A stretch of 64,000 nucleotides of DNA from Lacicoccus alkaliphilus DSM 16010 (lineage in GTDB: Bacteria; Bacillota; Bacilli; Staphylococcales; Salinicoccaceae), in the NCBI RefSeq assembly GCF_900142805.1, contig NZ_FRCF01000007.1:48973-112972 (forward strand), given 5' to 3'. This document shows, piece after piece, positions 42,763-52,319 of this stretch; position 1 is the first letter of the stretch, and every line of letters begins with the position of its first letter. The notes beneath the pieces were generated by a model. It ran no database searches. It was not told where the DNA came from and saw only the letters and a list, made by a program, of their open reading frames with translations. A program made the position numbers and the translations under genes.

Positions 42763-42818
42763 GCCATACCTCCATCTTTATTAAAAAATTCTAGCAGAAT
42801 TCACAGTGCCAAGCTGAA

Positions 42819-43286
42819 TTAATCGTTCATTTCACCAAAATGGTCTTTCAGCGATTCATATCTGAAGTCGAAGATTTCTTCGAGCCGCTTCTCCACCACC
42901 GCGTTGTGGACGGCGCGGCCGATGATCTGGAAAGGGAGGATGTAATTCACTGTATCAATCATTTCCACACCGCCCTCAATTTCACGGAAATGGTGCTGGT
43001 GATGCCAGAATTTGAACGGGCCGAAGCGCTGTTCATCGACGAAATACTTCCCCTCCTTAACATGTGTGATCTCGGTGATCCACTTGACGGGAAACTTGGG
43101 GAAGGGTTCGATATTGTACTGGATGATCATACCGGCGTACATGCCTGGAAAATCATTACCAATCATCTTGAAGGGCATATCTCCCGGGGTGATTTCTTCA
43201 AGCTTTTGCGGGTTGGAGAAGAACTCCCATGCTTCCTCCGGGGCGACTGGCAATTTTTGATACCGTGTCAAAGTGTACATTTTCAT
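42819..43286 (-). CDS. SRPBCC (START-like) family protein
   Basis: This 155-residue protein shows the family's start, YTLTRYQKLPVAPEEAWEFFSNPQKLEEITP, and later HHFREIEGGVEMIDTVNYILPF. SRPBCC proteins form a deep pocket for lipids or other hydrophobic ligands. In bacteria this subgroup is often annotated as a cyclase or cell-division-associated protein, without proven function. AAGGAG placed nine bases upstream supports ATG 43286; the frame extends further but without a site. It lies 56 bp upstream of the HmoB-like gene and is probably cotranscribed with it. Confidence 0.85.
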   Translation of the reverse strand: MKMYTLTRYQKLPVAPEEAWEFFSNPQKLEEITPGDMPFKMIGNDFPGMYAGMIIQYNIEPFPKFPVKWITEITHVKEGKYFVDEQRFGPFKFWHHQHHFREIEGGVEMIDTVNYILPFQIIGRAVHNAVVEKRLEEIFDFRYESLKDHFGEMND

Positions 43287-43714
43287 ATTAGTATACTCCT
43301 TCTTCAAATTCACTTCCATAATATCATAGCGCCGGCGACGGGGCTTATGCCGGAGCATTCTTGTCATGAAGCTTTGTGTAATGATTCCCCTCCGTTCATA
43401 TATTGAAACGCGCGGAGGGGTGGTATGTTATTCATTATATGCAAAAGCAGGGAAACACGGGCAAAATATAAAAAGCATAGTGAAACAAGTCATTTTTTCC
43501 GTCCCTGCTGAAAAACATTCTTTGAAATGTCCACCTGGAGCTGAAAGACAATATCAAATATTATCTACCTTACTGTCCTGTCCAATTCGACAGGAGGTCA
43601 TAAGCTGGGCCGGAATATACGGATGCTTGGAAAGGACAGGACGAAGATGGTGATTGCCTGACGACGAAACATTTGACATCAATTTTACAGGAACTGTCTT
43701 AAATCCCCCTTAAC

Positions 43715-43866
43715 TGAATATTACAGTCACAGGCCGGAACGACTAGGATTCGTTGTAGATGTATAAGTTTGAGCTCCCGTAAAAGGGGTCCATCCCTCTC
43801 AACCGCCGAAGTAGAAAGAATTAAGGAAAAGCATTAGTCTGTGATTATAGATTAATGCTTATTATT
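43715..43866 (+). ncRNA. Candidate structured leader RNA (riboswitch-like) with terminator
   Basis: A closing stem pairs tcacag (43727-43732) with ctgtga (43839-43844). Inside are aacga / tcgtt (43738-43754) and ttgag / ctcaa (43769-43802), then CCGCCGAAG and an A/G-rich strand. A 12-bp terminator stem, aagcattagtct (43829-43840) with agattaatgctt (43849-43860), overlaps the 3' side of the closing stem, so the two are mutually exclusive. A T-rich stretch follows. This is classic riboswitch layout. I could not match it to a known class: GCCGAAG recalls glycine and lysine aptamers but their other consensus parts are missing. It precedes the gene at 43950. Region 43370-43714 has no other gene that I can support. 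Confidence 0.5.
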
Positions 43867-43949
43867 TCATTATTCGCATGAAACATAAGGTGGATCAGAG
43901 AAATCCATCATTTACATATATAGAAAAATTGATAAAATTTATTCATTGA

Positions 43950-44501
43950 ATGATAAGAAAAATTTGGAAGGGAGAGTCAGTTATCAATACAATCATTAAA
44001 GTATTATCAGTGGCCCTGGTAATCACAGTCATCGGGGCGGTCATCTTCATTGGTTTTCTCTCCACGTCCGATGAGACGAACAGGGAAATTGCTGAAAGTT
44101 TCGAAGAAGACGTGCAGTCGCCGTCTCCTGAAATCAGGGAGGAAATCTACGATATGATGCACCGCATGTCCCACCAGAAAGTCAGGGCGGAGGATAAATG
44201 GGGGCATCTGAAAATCACTGAAGATCGTATAGAGGAAGTCATCAGCCTTTTGGAACAGTACAATGTCGCTGACCGGACCTTCTATCATGAAGCGATGCTG
44301 GATTGGCGCGATGGTGATTTCTCCAATGCCGTGGAGGTACATAACCGGATCGCCCAGCCTGATAATGGTACTGTGCAGGGGCAGGCCTATGGCCTGCTTT
44401 CAAAACAGGAAGAAGCGGATTACATTGAGAGGCATTTCGAGGAAACCGATGATATACCGAGGGAAGAAGACCCGGGTTATCAGGACCGGACAACATATTG
44501 A
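43950..44501 (+). CDS. Membrane-anchored protein (DUF6241-like)
   Basis: This 183-residue protein has one N-terminal membrane helix (about residues 12-34) and an acidic extracellular part. Recognisable segments are EIYDMMHRMSHQKVRAEDKW, ITEDRIEEVISLLEQ and DWRDGDFSNAVEVHNRI, which fit DUF6241-type proteins of Bacilli. Function is unknown. ATG 43950 has a poor ribosome site, while AAGGGAGAG lies inside the frame at about 43970 with no standard start codon at the right distance, so the exact start is unsure. It follows the candidate regulatory RNA, which may control it, and ends before a strong terminator. Confidence 0.7.
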   Translation: MIRKIWKGESVINTIIKVLSVALVITVIGAVIFIGFLSTSDETNREIAESFEEDVQSPSPEIREEIYDMMHRMSHQKVRAEDKWGHLKITEDRIEEVISLLEQYNVADRTFYHEAMLDWRDGDFSNAVEVHNRIAQPDNGTVQGQAYGLLSKQEEADYIERHFEETDDIPREEDPGYQDRTTY

Positions 44502-44524
44502 CGGAGTTTCAAATCTACAAGTTA

Positions 44525-44577
44525 AACCCCCTCCCCGCATACGGCAGTCCAACTGCAGGCGGGGAGGGGTTATTTAT
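44525..44577. terminator. Strong terminator between convergent genes
   Basis: A GC-rich stem (about 13 bp, one bulged C: aaccccctccccgc / gcggggaggggtt) runs into a T-rich tail. It separates the DUF6241-like gene from pbuX. Confidence 0.85.
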
Positions 44578-44590
44578 TAATCAATATTTT

Positions 44591-45915
44591 TTAGGCATCC
44601 GTCACCTGCTCACCAATCGGCGCTTCTACTTTCTTCCTTGATTTCAGGTAGTCCATATCACCGATATGATAGATGAAGTTCAAGATGATGGCGGTCAGGC
44701 TGCCCATGACGATGCCGCTTTCGGTGATCACCTTCAGGTTTTCAGGGACGATTGCGAACATTTCAGGTACAACCGTCACACCGAGGCCCATGCCGACGGA
44801 GACGGCAACGATCATCAAATTCCTCTGATCGCTGAAATCCACGCGGCTGAGCATCTTGATGCCGTAGGCAATCACCATGCCGAACATTGCGAGCATCGCA
44901 CCGCCGAGGACGGATGTCGGGATGGCGATCGTCACTGCACCGATTTTAGGAACGAGCCCGAGCAGGATGAGCATACCGCCTGCGATATAAATGATCTGAT
45001 TGCTCTTCACACCGGACAGCTGGATCAGCCCAACATTCTGTGAATATGTCGTATAAGGGAATGCATTCACCAGTCCACCGAGTATGATCGCAATACCTTC
45101 TGCACGGTAGCCTCTCTTCAAATCATCTGCTCCGACCTTTTTCTCAGTGATGTCGCCGAGCGCAAAGTAGACGCCGGTCGCTTCGATCAGCCCGACCGTC
45201 ACCACGAGCATCATCGTAAGGATGGGGACGAGGTGGAACTCGGGTGTGCCGAAATAAAAGACCTGCGGCAGATGGAGCCAGGAAGCATCACCGACTGCAC
45301 TGAAGTCGACCATGCCCATGAATCCTGCCACCACGGTGCCGATGATGATGCCTGAAAGTATCGAAATCGATTTGATGAAACCTTTACCGAAACGGAACAG
45401 GATCAGTATAACCGCGAGTGTACCGAAGCCGAGCATAAGGTTGGTCATCGAGCCGTAATCTGCACTGCCCTGACCGCCGGCGATATCATTCATCGCGACC
45501 GGCACGAGGGTGACACCGATAATGAGGACAACAGCGCCCGTGACGACCGGCGGGAAGAGCCTCACCAATTTGCTGAAGAATGAACCGATCAGGATGACGA
45601 AGAGGCCTGCGGTGATGATCGCCCCGTAAATTGCCGGTATGCCGTATGTGTTGCCGATGGCGATCATCGGACCGACTGCAGTGAATGTACAGCCGAGCAC
45701 GACAGGGAGGCCGATGCCTGAAAATTTCTTTTTCCATACCTGGAGGATCGTCGCGACGCCGCACATCATGATATCGATGGCAATCAGATAGGTGAGCTGT
45801 GCGGCAGTCAGCCCAAGGGCGCTGCCGACGAGAAGCGGCACGACGACCGCACCCGCATACATTGCCAACACATGCTGGAAACCGAGTGACATTTGTTTCA
45901 TCCTGGACAGCTGCA

Positions 45916-45916
<1 letters not shown>
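44591..45916 (-). CDS. pbuX: Xanthine permease (NCS2 family)
   Basis: This 441-residue membrane protein with about 12-14 segments belongs to the nucleobase:cation symporter-2 family and should import xanthine. The family motif region TTYSQNVGLIQLSGVKSNQ and GLIEATGVYFALGDITEKK are present, as is FPPVVTGAVVLIIG. Its ATG overlaps the xpt stop as ATGA, so the two are translationally coupled in the usual xpt-pbuX order. Expression should be controlled by the guanine-type riboswitch upstream of xpt. Confidence 0.94.
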
Positions 45917-46509
<593 letters not shown>

Positions 46510-46523
46510 TCATTCATATATTT

Positions 46524-46665
46524 AAAAACACCCGGAGCGTTTCATCATGAGATGAGTACACTCCGGGTGCAGACAGACCACGGCAGTTACCCACCCATAG
46601 TCGGGAACTTTAAGGCTTCCCGGTAGAAACTTGCAGACCATATTACTGCGATTATATGAGCGACT
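46524..46665 (-). promoter_or_regulatory. Guanine-type purine riboswitch with terminator (xpt leader)
   Basis: Read on the minus strand, the aptamer (46590-46665) has CTCATATAATCGC, GCAAGTTTCTACCGGG and CCGACTATGGGTG, matching the purine aptamer junction and loops. The Cys-equivalent position in GACTATG is C, the guanine/xanthine-sensing form, not the adenine-sensing U. The expression platform (46524-46571) is a long stem, cacccggag / ctccgggtg, followed by a U tract. Guanine or xanthine binding should favour termination. Confidence 0.95.
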
Positions 46666-46684
46666 TTTTATTTTAATGATATTC

Positions 46685-46712
46685 ATATTAACACAAAACA
46701 CGAACTTATCAA
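46685..46712 (-). promoter_or_regulatory. Promoter of the xpt-pbuX operon
   Basis: On the minus strand TTGATA and TAATAT are 16 bases apart, just upstream of the riboswitch aptamer. Confidence 0.6.
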
Positions 46713-46836
46713 GGCCATTCAGTGTCAATATTCCATGAAATAACGGTTTCATTTTAGAAAAAAAGTATAACTTTCGTGTTTAGGATGAATATCATTTATA
46801 ATTTAAAGTGAATATGATCGACCGGAGGAAGATACT

Positions 46837-47238
46837 ATGATTAAGGCAATGAAGGATTTTTTTGCAAAATCGTTTCAGTTCAGGGGCAGAGCGACAAGGA
46901 AGGATTACTGGATACCCACCGTTTCAATGTTTCTGTTGACTGTGCTGATCCGTCTTCTAAAGATGCCGCGCAGATGGGAGGATATCATGGGCATCATTTC
47001 CATCCTGCCTTCACTCAGCCTGACGTCGAGGCGCTACCAGGACGCAGGCGTCTCCGGATGGTTCCAGCTGCCGCAGCTGCTGTCGTTCCTGCTGCTGCCG
47101 CTGATCTTCATGGACTTCATGAAAAAATGGATGAAAGCTGTAATCATTACAATCGTGGCCCTGCTCAACATGGCGGGCTTCATACTCACAGTGCTGCCGG
47201 GTGATAAGGACCACGATAATGGTGGAGAGGTCCGGTAA
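46837..47238 (+). CDS. DUF805 family membrane protein
   Basis: This 133-residue protein starts with FQFRGRATRKDYWIP, the DUF805 signature of aromatic and basic residues before the first membrane helix, and has SRRYQDAGVSGWFQLPQLL further on, matching the RRLHDxGxSGW motif. Three or four membrane segments are likely. Function is unknown; members are widespread and sometimes lie near transporters. CGGAGGAAG precedes ATG. It is monocistronic and divergent from the xpt operon. Confidence 0.88.
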   Translation: MIKAMKDFFAKSFQFRGRATRKDYWIPTVSMFLLTVLIRLLKMPRRWEDIMGIISILPSLSLTSRRYQDAGVSGWFQLPQLLSFLLLPLIFMDFMKKWMKAVIITIVALLNMAGFILTVLPGDKDHDNGGEVR

Positions 47239-47286
47239 TCATATTGGAGATGAAGTATAAGAGTGACTGATATACCTGCCGTCAAT

Positions 47287-47333
47287 AAAAAACCGTACAT
47301 CGCCTGGGCGGGGCACCTGATGTACGGCTTTTG
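47287..47333. terminator. Bidirectional terminator
   Basis: An 11-bp stem (aaccgtacatc / gatgtacggctt region) has an A run on its left and a short T run on its right. It lies between convergent DUF805 and transporter genes. Confidence 0.8.
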
Positions 47334-47354
47334 CATGTCATGTTGTAAAGCTGA

Positions 47355-48272
47355 TCAGAAAATCTGCAGCAGCAGTATACCTGCAACGATGATGGACACG
47401 GCGATGATGCGCCTTGCATCTATCGGCTGCTTCGGCAGTTTGAAGAGGCCGAAATGGTCGATCAAAAGCCCCATGATGATCTGGCCGAAGATTGCGGACA
47501 TCATCGTCAGCGTCACCCCGAGATGCGGCATCAGAAGGATGTTCATCCCGATATACGCCGCCCCGAGCACCCCGCCTGCAAAGTGCCAGGGTTTGAGTGA
47601 AGCGCCGTCTACCTTGAATTGTAATGACAGTCTGCGGTGGACGGTGAGCGCGATGAAGAAAAGGGCCGTCGTCCCGACCAGGAACGAGATGAATGCGGCG
47701 AACAGCGTCGAGTCTATTTCCCGGCTGAGTGCACTATTCACCGCCGTCTGCATCGGCGGCAGCATGCCGGTGGCGAGTCCGAGCAGCAGCCATGCGCGTG
47801 AGTGCCTTCGTCCGACGCCGAGCCTTTTATTGATGTTCATATAGATGATGCCGGCAATCAGCAGCATCACGCCTGCAAGGTGCATCGGGTGGAACGGCTG
47901 GGGCACGGCCTCGAACCATCCGAAAGTATCGATCATGATGCCGATGATCATCTGACCCGTGACGGTGACGATCACCGTTAGCGCCGCACCGATCCGCGGC
48001 AGCAGCACGATGTTCGCCGTCAGGAAAACGACGCCCATCAGTCCACCGACGAACCATATGTATGAATAGTCCTGTGCACCGAAGAACGACGCGGAAAACT
48101 TGCCGGTGTTCAATACAATGTTCACGGCGAATAAAGCGAGCGTCCCCATAAGAAAAGAATAGAAGGAAGTGACGAACACGGCTTTTGAGAATCTGGAGAG
48201 TTCACCGTTGATGGAAGTCTGCAGCGGAACGGCCATGCCGCCGATGACACCGAGCAATATAAGGAAGTACAC
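47355..48272 (-). CDS. DMT-superfamily transporter (two YdcZ/DUF606 repeats)
   Basis: This 305-residue protein has about ten membrane segments in two homologous halves. Each half opens with the DUF606 pattern: GVIGGMAVPLQTSINGELSR in the first and GLATGMLPPMQTAVNSALSR in the second. Each also has a GQMIIGIMIDTFGWF or GQIIMGLLIDHFGLF segment. Single-repeat YdcZ proteins usually work as pairs; here the pair is fused. The transported compound is unknown. The gene is monocistronic and divergent from the nitroreductase. Confidence 0.88.
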   Translation of the reverse strand: MYFLILLGVIGGMAVPLQTSINGELSRFSKAVFVTSFYSFLMGTLALFAVNIVLNTGKFSASFFGAQDYSYIWFVGGLMGVVFLTANIVLLPRIGAALTVIVTVTGQMIIGIMIDTFGWFEAVPQPFHPMHLAGVMLLIAGIIYMNINKRLGVGRRHSRAWLLLGLATGMLPPMQTAVNSALSREIDSTLFAAFISFLVGTTALFFIALTVHRRLSLQFKVDGASLKPWHFAGGVLGAAYIGMNILLMPHLGVTLTMMSAIFGQIIMGLLIDHFGLFKLPKQPIDARRIIAVSIIVAGILLLQIF

Positions 48273-48428
48273 GGCATTGCCTGCTTTCTTTGTATGATAA
48301 TGATAGTTTATCGGAGGGATTCGTTTATGGCAACAATGTAAACTGCAGACACTGCAAGTTGAGAATGGGAATCAAATTCAGTAATATAGTAAAGTAACGG
48401 AATGATACTGATTTTAGGAGAGATACCA

Positions 48429-49019
48429 ATGAATGTTTCAGATGCAATCAGGACAAGAAGAAGTGTGAAGCTCTTTAAGGATACCGAGCCTCTGGACAGG
48501 GAAACTGTCGAAAGTCTGATTGAAGCGGCCACATGGGCGCCGAACCATTATTTCACGGAGCCGTGGAAATTCTTCGTCGTGCAGGGCGAAGGCAGGGAGC
48601 AGCTGTCGGATGTCATGAGGAAATGGGCCACTGCCAAAGCGGATGACCCGGGATCGCCGGAGGCGGAAAAACGCATCATGAAGGTTGCGGCGAAACCCAT
48701 GCTGGCGCCGACGATCATCATCGTCGTCCTTTCCAGGGATCTGGACAATAAAAAAGCCGTCTACACGGAGGATGTATGTGCAGTGGCGGCTGCCGTACAG
48801 AACCTCCTCCTCGAAGCGCACAGCAAGGGCATCGGTGCCATCTGGAAGAGCGGGGCGGCATATCATGCGGAACCGGTCAAGGATTTCTTCAAGCTGCGCC
48901 AGGATGAGGAGATACTGGGTGCGGTGTTCCTGGGTGAATCGGATATGAGGAAAGATGTCAAAGTCAAAAGGATTCCGCACCGCGAGAAGACTGAATGGAT
49001 CACGGGTGAGAATCAGTAA
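48429..49019 (+). CDS. Nitroreductase-family FMN protein
   Basis: This 196-residue flavoprotein should reduce a nitro, quinone or similar compound with NAD(P)H. It has the FMN-binding start AIRTRRSVKLFKD, the ATWAPNHYFTEPWKFFVV core and GIGAIWKSGAAYH. It resembles the small YdjA-like group. AGGAGAG precedes ATG 48429, so the frame before it is ignored. Its stop overlaps the start of a 52-residue membrane protein (TAATG), which suggests that the two are made together. The physiological substrate is unknown. Confidence 0.88.
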   Translation: MNVSDAIRTRRSVKLFKDTEPLDRETVESLIEAATWAPNHYFTEPWKFFVVQGEGREQLSDVMRKWATAKADDPGSPEAEKRIMKVAAKPMLAPTIIIVVLSRDLDNKKAVYTEDVCAVAAAVQNLLLEAHSKGIGAIWKSGAAYHAEPVKDFFKLRQDEEILGAVFLGESDMRKDVKVKRIPHREKTEWITGENQ

Positions 49020-49177
49020 TGAGGAAAATAATCGCAACCGTCTTATTTTTCATAGGCACAGTGATAATGCTCGGCACGATGACCATCACTCCTGAAGCCT
49101 GGATCATCCCGTCCTATATCGGGGTGGCGTTGTTGTTCATCGTCGGCATGTATATGAGCTATACTGCCGAACTCTAA
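49019..49177 (+). CDS. 52-residue two-helix membrane microprotein
   Basis: The ATG overlaps the nitroreductase stop as TAATG. The product is MRKIIATVLFFIGTVIMLGT, then MTITPEAWIIPSY, then a second helix IGVALLFIVGMYM and a short end. Two membrane helices with a loop are clear. It lies 19 bp before the RND exporter start, so the three genes may form one operon. I do not recognise the family. The coupling and hydrophobic pattern support it as real. Confidence 0.7.
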   Translation: MRKIIATVLFFIGTVIMLGTMTITPEAWIIPSYIGVALLFIVGMYMSYTAEL

Positions 49178-49196
49178 TGAAAACGGGGATTAAAAC

Positions 49197-52100
49197 GTGA
49201 AGAATATATTTCAAACTTTACTCGAACGCAGCCGTCTGATCGTCATTTTGATATTCACCATCGCGCTGATGGGCATCTATACCTTCCTGACGATCGAAAA
49301 CAGGGAAATACCCGAAATTGAAGTGAATGTCATCAACATCACCACACCTTGGCCGGGTGCGGACAGGGCCGACGTCGAAACAAACATCACCAACGTCATA
49401 GAAGGTGACATTTTCGGGATTGAGGGATTGGAAAGTGTCTCATCCGTTTCCCAGGATGATGTATCAGTGGTCACCCTGGAACTTACGGATGATGCCGATC
49501 CGGATCAGGTGGAGAATGACATCAACAACCTGCTTGGACAGGTGGGCGGCGATCTGCCCGAAAATGCCGCACAGTCCCAGGTGGACAGTGTAAGCAACGC
49601 ATTCCCGCTCATCAGCTACATATTCCAAAGTGAGAACGGGGACGGACTCGACGGGCTGAGGAGCCAGGTGGAGGACCTTGCTCTCGACGTCACCCAGATG
49701 GAGGGCGTCAACAATGTCACGGTCAAAGGTTATGATGACCAGACGGTCAACATCAACCTGGACCGGGAGGCATTGGAGGAGGAGCAGATCACACCGGATG
49801 AAATCATCCAGGAAATCGATCAGTCATTCACCCCGGTCGTGCTGGGCACCCGGGTGGAGGATGAGCAGAATATACGATTGAGCTTCCAGGACACCGCCCC
49901 GCTTGAGACGTTTGAAAACATCAGGGTGGGTGAGGCGGATACGCTGCTCACCGATATTGCGGAAATCGAACGCGTCCCGGATGAAAGGGAGGACATCGTC
50001 GAACATATGGGGGAAGAGGCGGTTTCATTCACGGTCTTCCTGAGCCCCGGCGAAGATGTGCCTTCGACTTCTGAGGATGTCGAAGCAGTGGTGGAGCAGC
50101 ATACGGATCAATTTGACGACAACATCTCCATCTCGGTGATTTCATCCGAGCGTGAAAACGTCGAAGATATCTTTGAAGGGCTGTATATTTCCCTTCTGAT
50201 TGCCCTCATCGCGGTGATCATCGGTACGTCACTCGGACTGTCGTTCATCGGCTCTGCAGTCGTCATGACCACAGTGGTGCTCTCCATCCTGATCGGCCTC
50301 ATACCGGTGCCGTGGATGGGTGTCGACCTGAACCAGATATCCGTCATCGGACTGATCATAGCGCTCGGCATACTGGTCGATGATTCGATCGTGGTCAATG
50401 ACAACATCGAACGCCGGCTCGTCAATGGTGACAGCAAGAGTGACGCAATGTATAACGGTGTCAGGGAAGTGGCGCCTTCAGTCATCGCATCAACGATTGC
50501 GATCGTGCTCGCCTTCTCGCCGCTCCTGCTCCTTTCAGGGGCGAACGGGGAGTTCATACGTGCACTGCCGAGCATACTGATCACGACGATAATCGTTTCA
50601 ACGGTACTGGCACTCGTACTCGTGCCTGCACTGAGATATCTCGCACCTGTCAGGAAGGTGCCGGAAGATGCGGGCGTTTTCGGCAAGACATTCACCAGAT
50701 TATCCGGCTGGTATGCAGACAAGCTGGTGCCGAAATTCATAAAGCGCCCGGTGATCACCTTCATCATCGTTCTAATCATCAGCACCCTGTCACTCGGGCT
50801 GTTCAGATTCACACCGTTCGAGTTCTTCCCGGAAGCGGATCGTTCGGAAGTGACGGTCGATATCATCTATGAAAATGGCCAGACGATCGAGGAGACGCAC
50901 GAACGTGCGAATGATGTGGTCGATTATCTGGATGAGACTGTGGATAACCTCGAAGGGGTCACGATATTCACAGGAGACGGCCTGCCGAACCTTTTCGGTG
51001 CTTCCCTGGATCAGTCGGGCAGCCATACGGCACAGCTTGCACTGTATATCGATAAAGAACAGATGAGCGCATCACAAGTCATCGACACTTATGAGGAGGA
51101 ATTGAGGGAGGCGTTCCCTGAAGCCGACATCTTCATGGAGACGATCGTACAGGGGCCGCCTGAAGGTGCACCTGTGACGCTCGACCTATCCAATGATGAC
51201 CTGGGTGTGCTTGAAGCCGACCTCGAGACCATCCGCAGCACACTGGAAGGTGAAGGTGCGATAGTGACATCCAACCTCGGCCGGCCGGTGGATACGGTCA
51301 CTTATTCGATCGATGAAGAGGCACTTGAAGATGCGGAACTGTCCATCTCCCAGGTGAAGAACGAACTGAATCTGCTGGGACAGGGTGTCCCTGTCCAGGA
51401 AATCATCGTCGATGATGAGCAGGTGCAGTCCAATATGAAATACGCAGATGAATTCACTCTGGAAGACATCGAAATCATCAAATTCTCGGGAGATCAGCCT
51501 GAAACATTCCCGCTTGAAGATTTCGTGTCAACGGACGATACGAATCAATACCAGGCCATCGCCCATGAAAATGGAGACCGTCAGGTGGCAATGGAAGTCT
51601 ACAACCTTGAAGAAGAGCGGGTGGAGGAAATTGTGGACGGCCTGTCGCACAATCTCGCGGATAGTACCGGGACGGTGGTCGGCGGTGAAGCGACCGATCA
51701 GACGGACTTCTTTGTCGAAATCGGTGTTTTATTCGCAGTGATCGTCGTGCTGGTCTACCTGGTGATCGCATTCGAGTTCAACTCGCTCGTGCTGCCGCTC
51801 ATCATCGTATTCAGCATCTTCCTCTCCATCAGCGGCGGATTCATCGGCCTGTTCGTCACCCAGACGCCGCTCTCATTCATGGGTGTGATGGGTATGGTCT
51901 CACTCGCCGGCATCGTCGTGAGGAACGCGGTCGTGCTGGTCGACTTCATCGAGGCTAGAAGGAAGGATGACAGTATGGACATCAATGAAGCGATCATTGA
52001 AAGCGGCCGTGCAAGACTGAGGCCGATCATCCTGACGACCATCACCACGATCATCGCCCTGTTGCCGATTGCACTCGGCGGCGATGCATTGTTCGAACCG

Positions 52101-52205
52101 CTTGCGGTGACGATCATTGCAGGTATCGCGTTCTCATCGATACTGTCACTGATCGTGACACCGAGTCTGTACATGATCTACTACAGGCTGAAATATAAAA
52201 ACTGA
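49197..52205 (+). CDS. RND-family efflux permease (AcrB/HAE1 type)
   Basis: This 1002-residue protein has the RND layout: one membrane helix, a large external loop, six helices, a second external loop and five more. Key segments are NREIPEIEVNVINITTPWPGA at the start, the proton relay GIIALGILVDDSIVVNDN-like ALGILVDDSIVVNDNIERR near residue 400, and GMVSLAGIVVRNAVVLVDF near 905. RND pumps in Gram-negatives need an adaptor and outer membrane channel; none is present here, as usual for Firmicutes. The start is GTG with a weak GGGGAT site. It may export lipids or drugs; the substrate is unknown. Confidence 0.93.
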   Translation: MKNIFQTLLERSRLIVILIFTIALMGIYTFLTIENREIPEIEVNVINITTPWPGADRADVETNITNVIEGDIFGIEGLESVSSVSQDDVSVVTLELTDDADPDQVENDINNLLGQVGGDLPENAAQSQVDSVSNAFPLISYIFQSENGDGLDGLRSQVEDLALDVTQMEGVNNVTVKGYDDQTVNINLDREALEEEQITPDEIIQEIDQSFTPVVLGTRVEDEQNIRLSFQDTAPLETFENIRVGEADTLLTDIAEIERVPDEREDIVEHMGEEAVSFTVFLSPGEDVPSTSEDVEAVVEQHTDQFDDNISISVISSERENVEDIFEGLYISLLIALIAVIIGTSLGLSFIGSAVVMTTVVLSILIGLIPVPWMGVDLNQISVIGLIIALGILVDDSIVVNDNIERRLVNGDSKSDAMYNGVREVAPSVIASTIAIVLAFSPLLLLSGANGEFIRALPSILITTIIVSTVLALVLVPALRYLAPVRKVPEDAGVFGKTFTRLSGWYADKLVPKFIKRPVITFIIVLIISTLSLGLFRFTPFEFFPEADRSEVTVDIIYENGQTIEETHERANDVVDYLDETVDNLEGVTIFTGDGLPNLFGASLDQSGSHTAQLALYIDKEQMSASQVIDTYEEELREAFPEADIFMETIVQGPPEGAPVTLDLSNDDLGVLEADLETIRSTLEGEGAIVTSNLGRPVDTVTYSIDEEALEDAELSISQVKNELNLLGQGVPVQEIIVDDEQVQSNMKYADEFTLEDIEIIKFSGDQPETFPLEDFVSTDDTNQYQAIAHENGDRQVAMEVYNLEEERVEEIVDGLSHNLADSTGTVVGGEATDQTDFFVEIGVLFAVIVVLVYLVIAFEFNSLVLPLIIVFSIFLSISGGFIGLFVTQTPLSFMGVMGMVSLAGIVVRNAVVLVDFIEARRKDDSMDINEAIIESGRARLRPIILTTITTIIALLPIALGGDALFEPLAVTIIAGIAFSSILSLIVTPSLYMIYYRLKYKN

Positions 52206-52212
52206 CAGATGA

Positions 52213-52239
52213 GCCGCCTCCATCGGGAGGCGGCTTTTA
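52213..52239 (+). terminator. Terminator after the RND gene
   Basis: A 9-bp perfect stem (gccgcctcc / ggaggcggc) with a 4-base loop runs into TTTTATTT. Confidence 0.92.
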
Positions 52240-52319
52240 TTTGTTCATAAAGATGTAAATAATATATATGTTTAAGATCCCGCTTTGATATATATTGGAA
52301 ATATAGAGGAGTGAGCGGA

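Noticed and set aside
43366..43653. 95-residue plus-strand frame
   Set aside because: No ribosome site, family motif or codon pattern supports it. It lies in the gap before the candidate RNA.
43715..43866. Assignment to the glycine, lysine, M-box, SAM or ydaO riboswitch classes
   Set aside because: Only the short GCCGAAG string is shared with some of these. The other consensus blocks are absent, so the class is left open.
46522..46752. 76-residue minus-strand frame
   Set aside because: It covers the purine riboswitch and its terminator.
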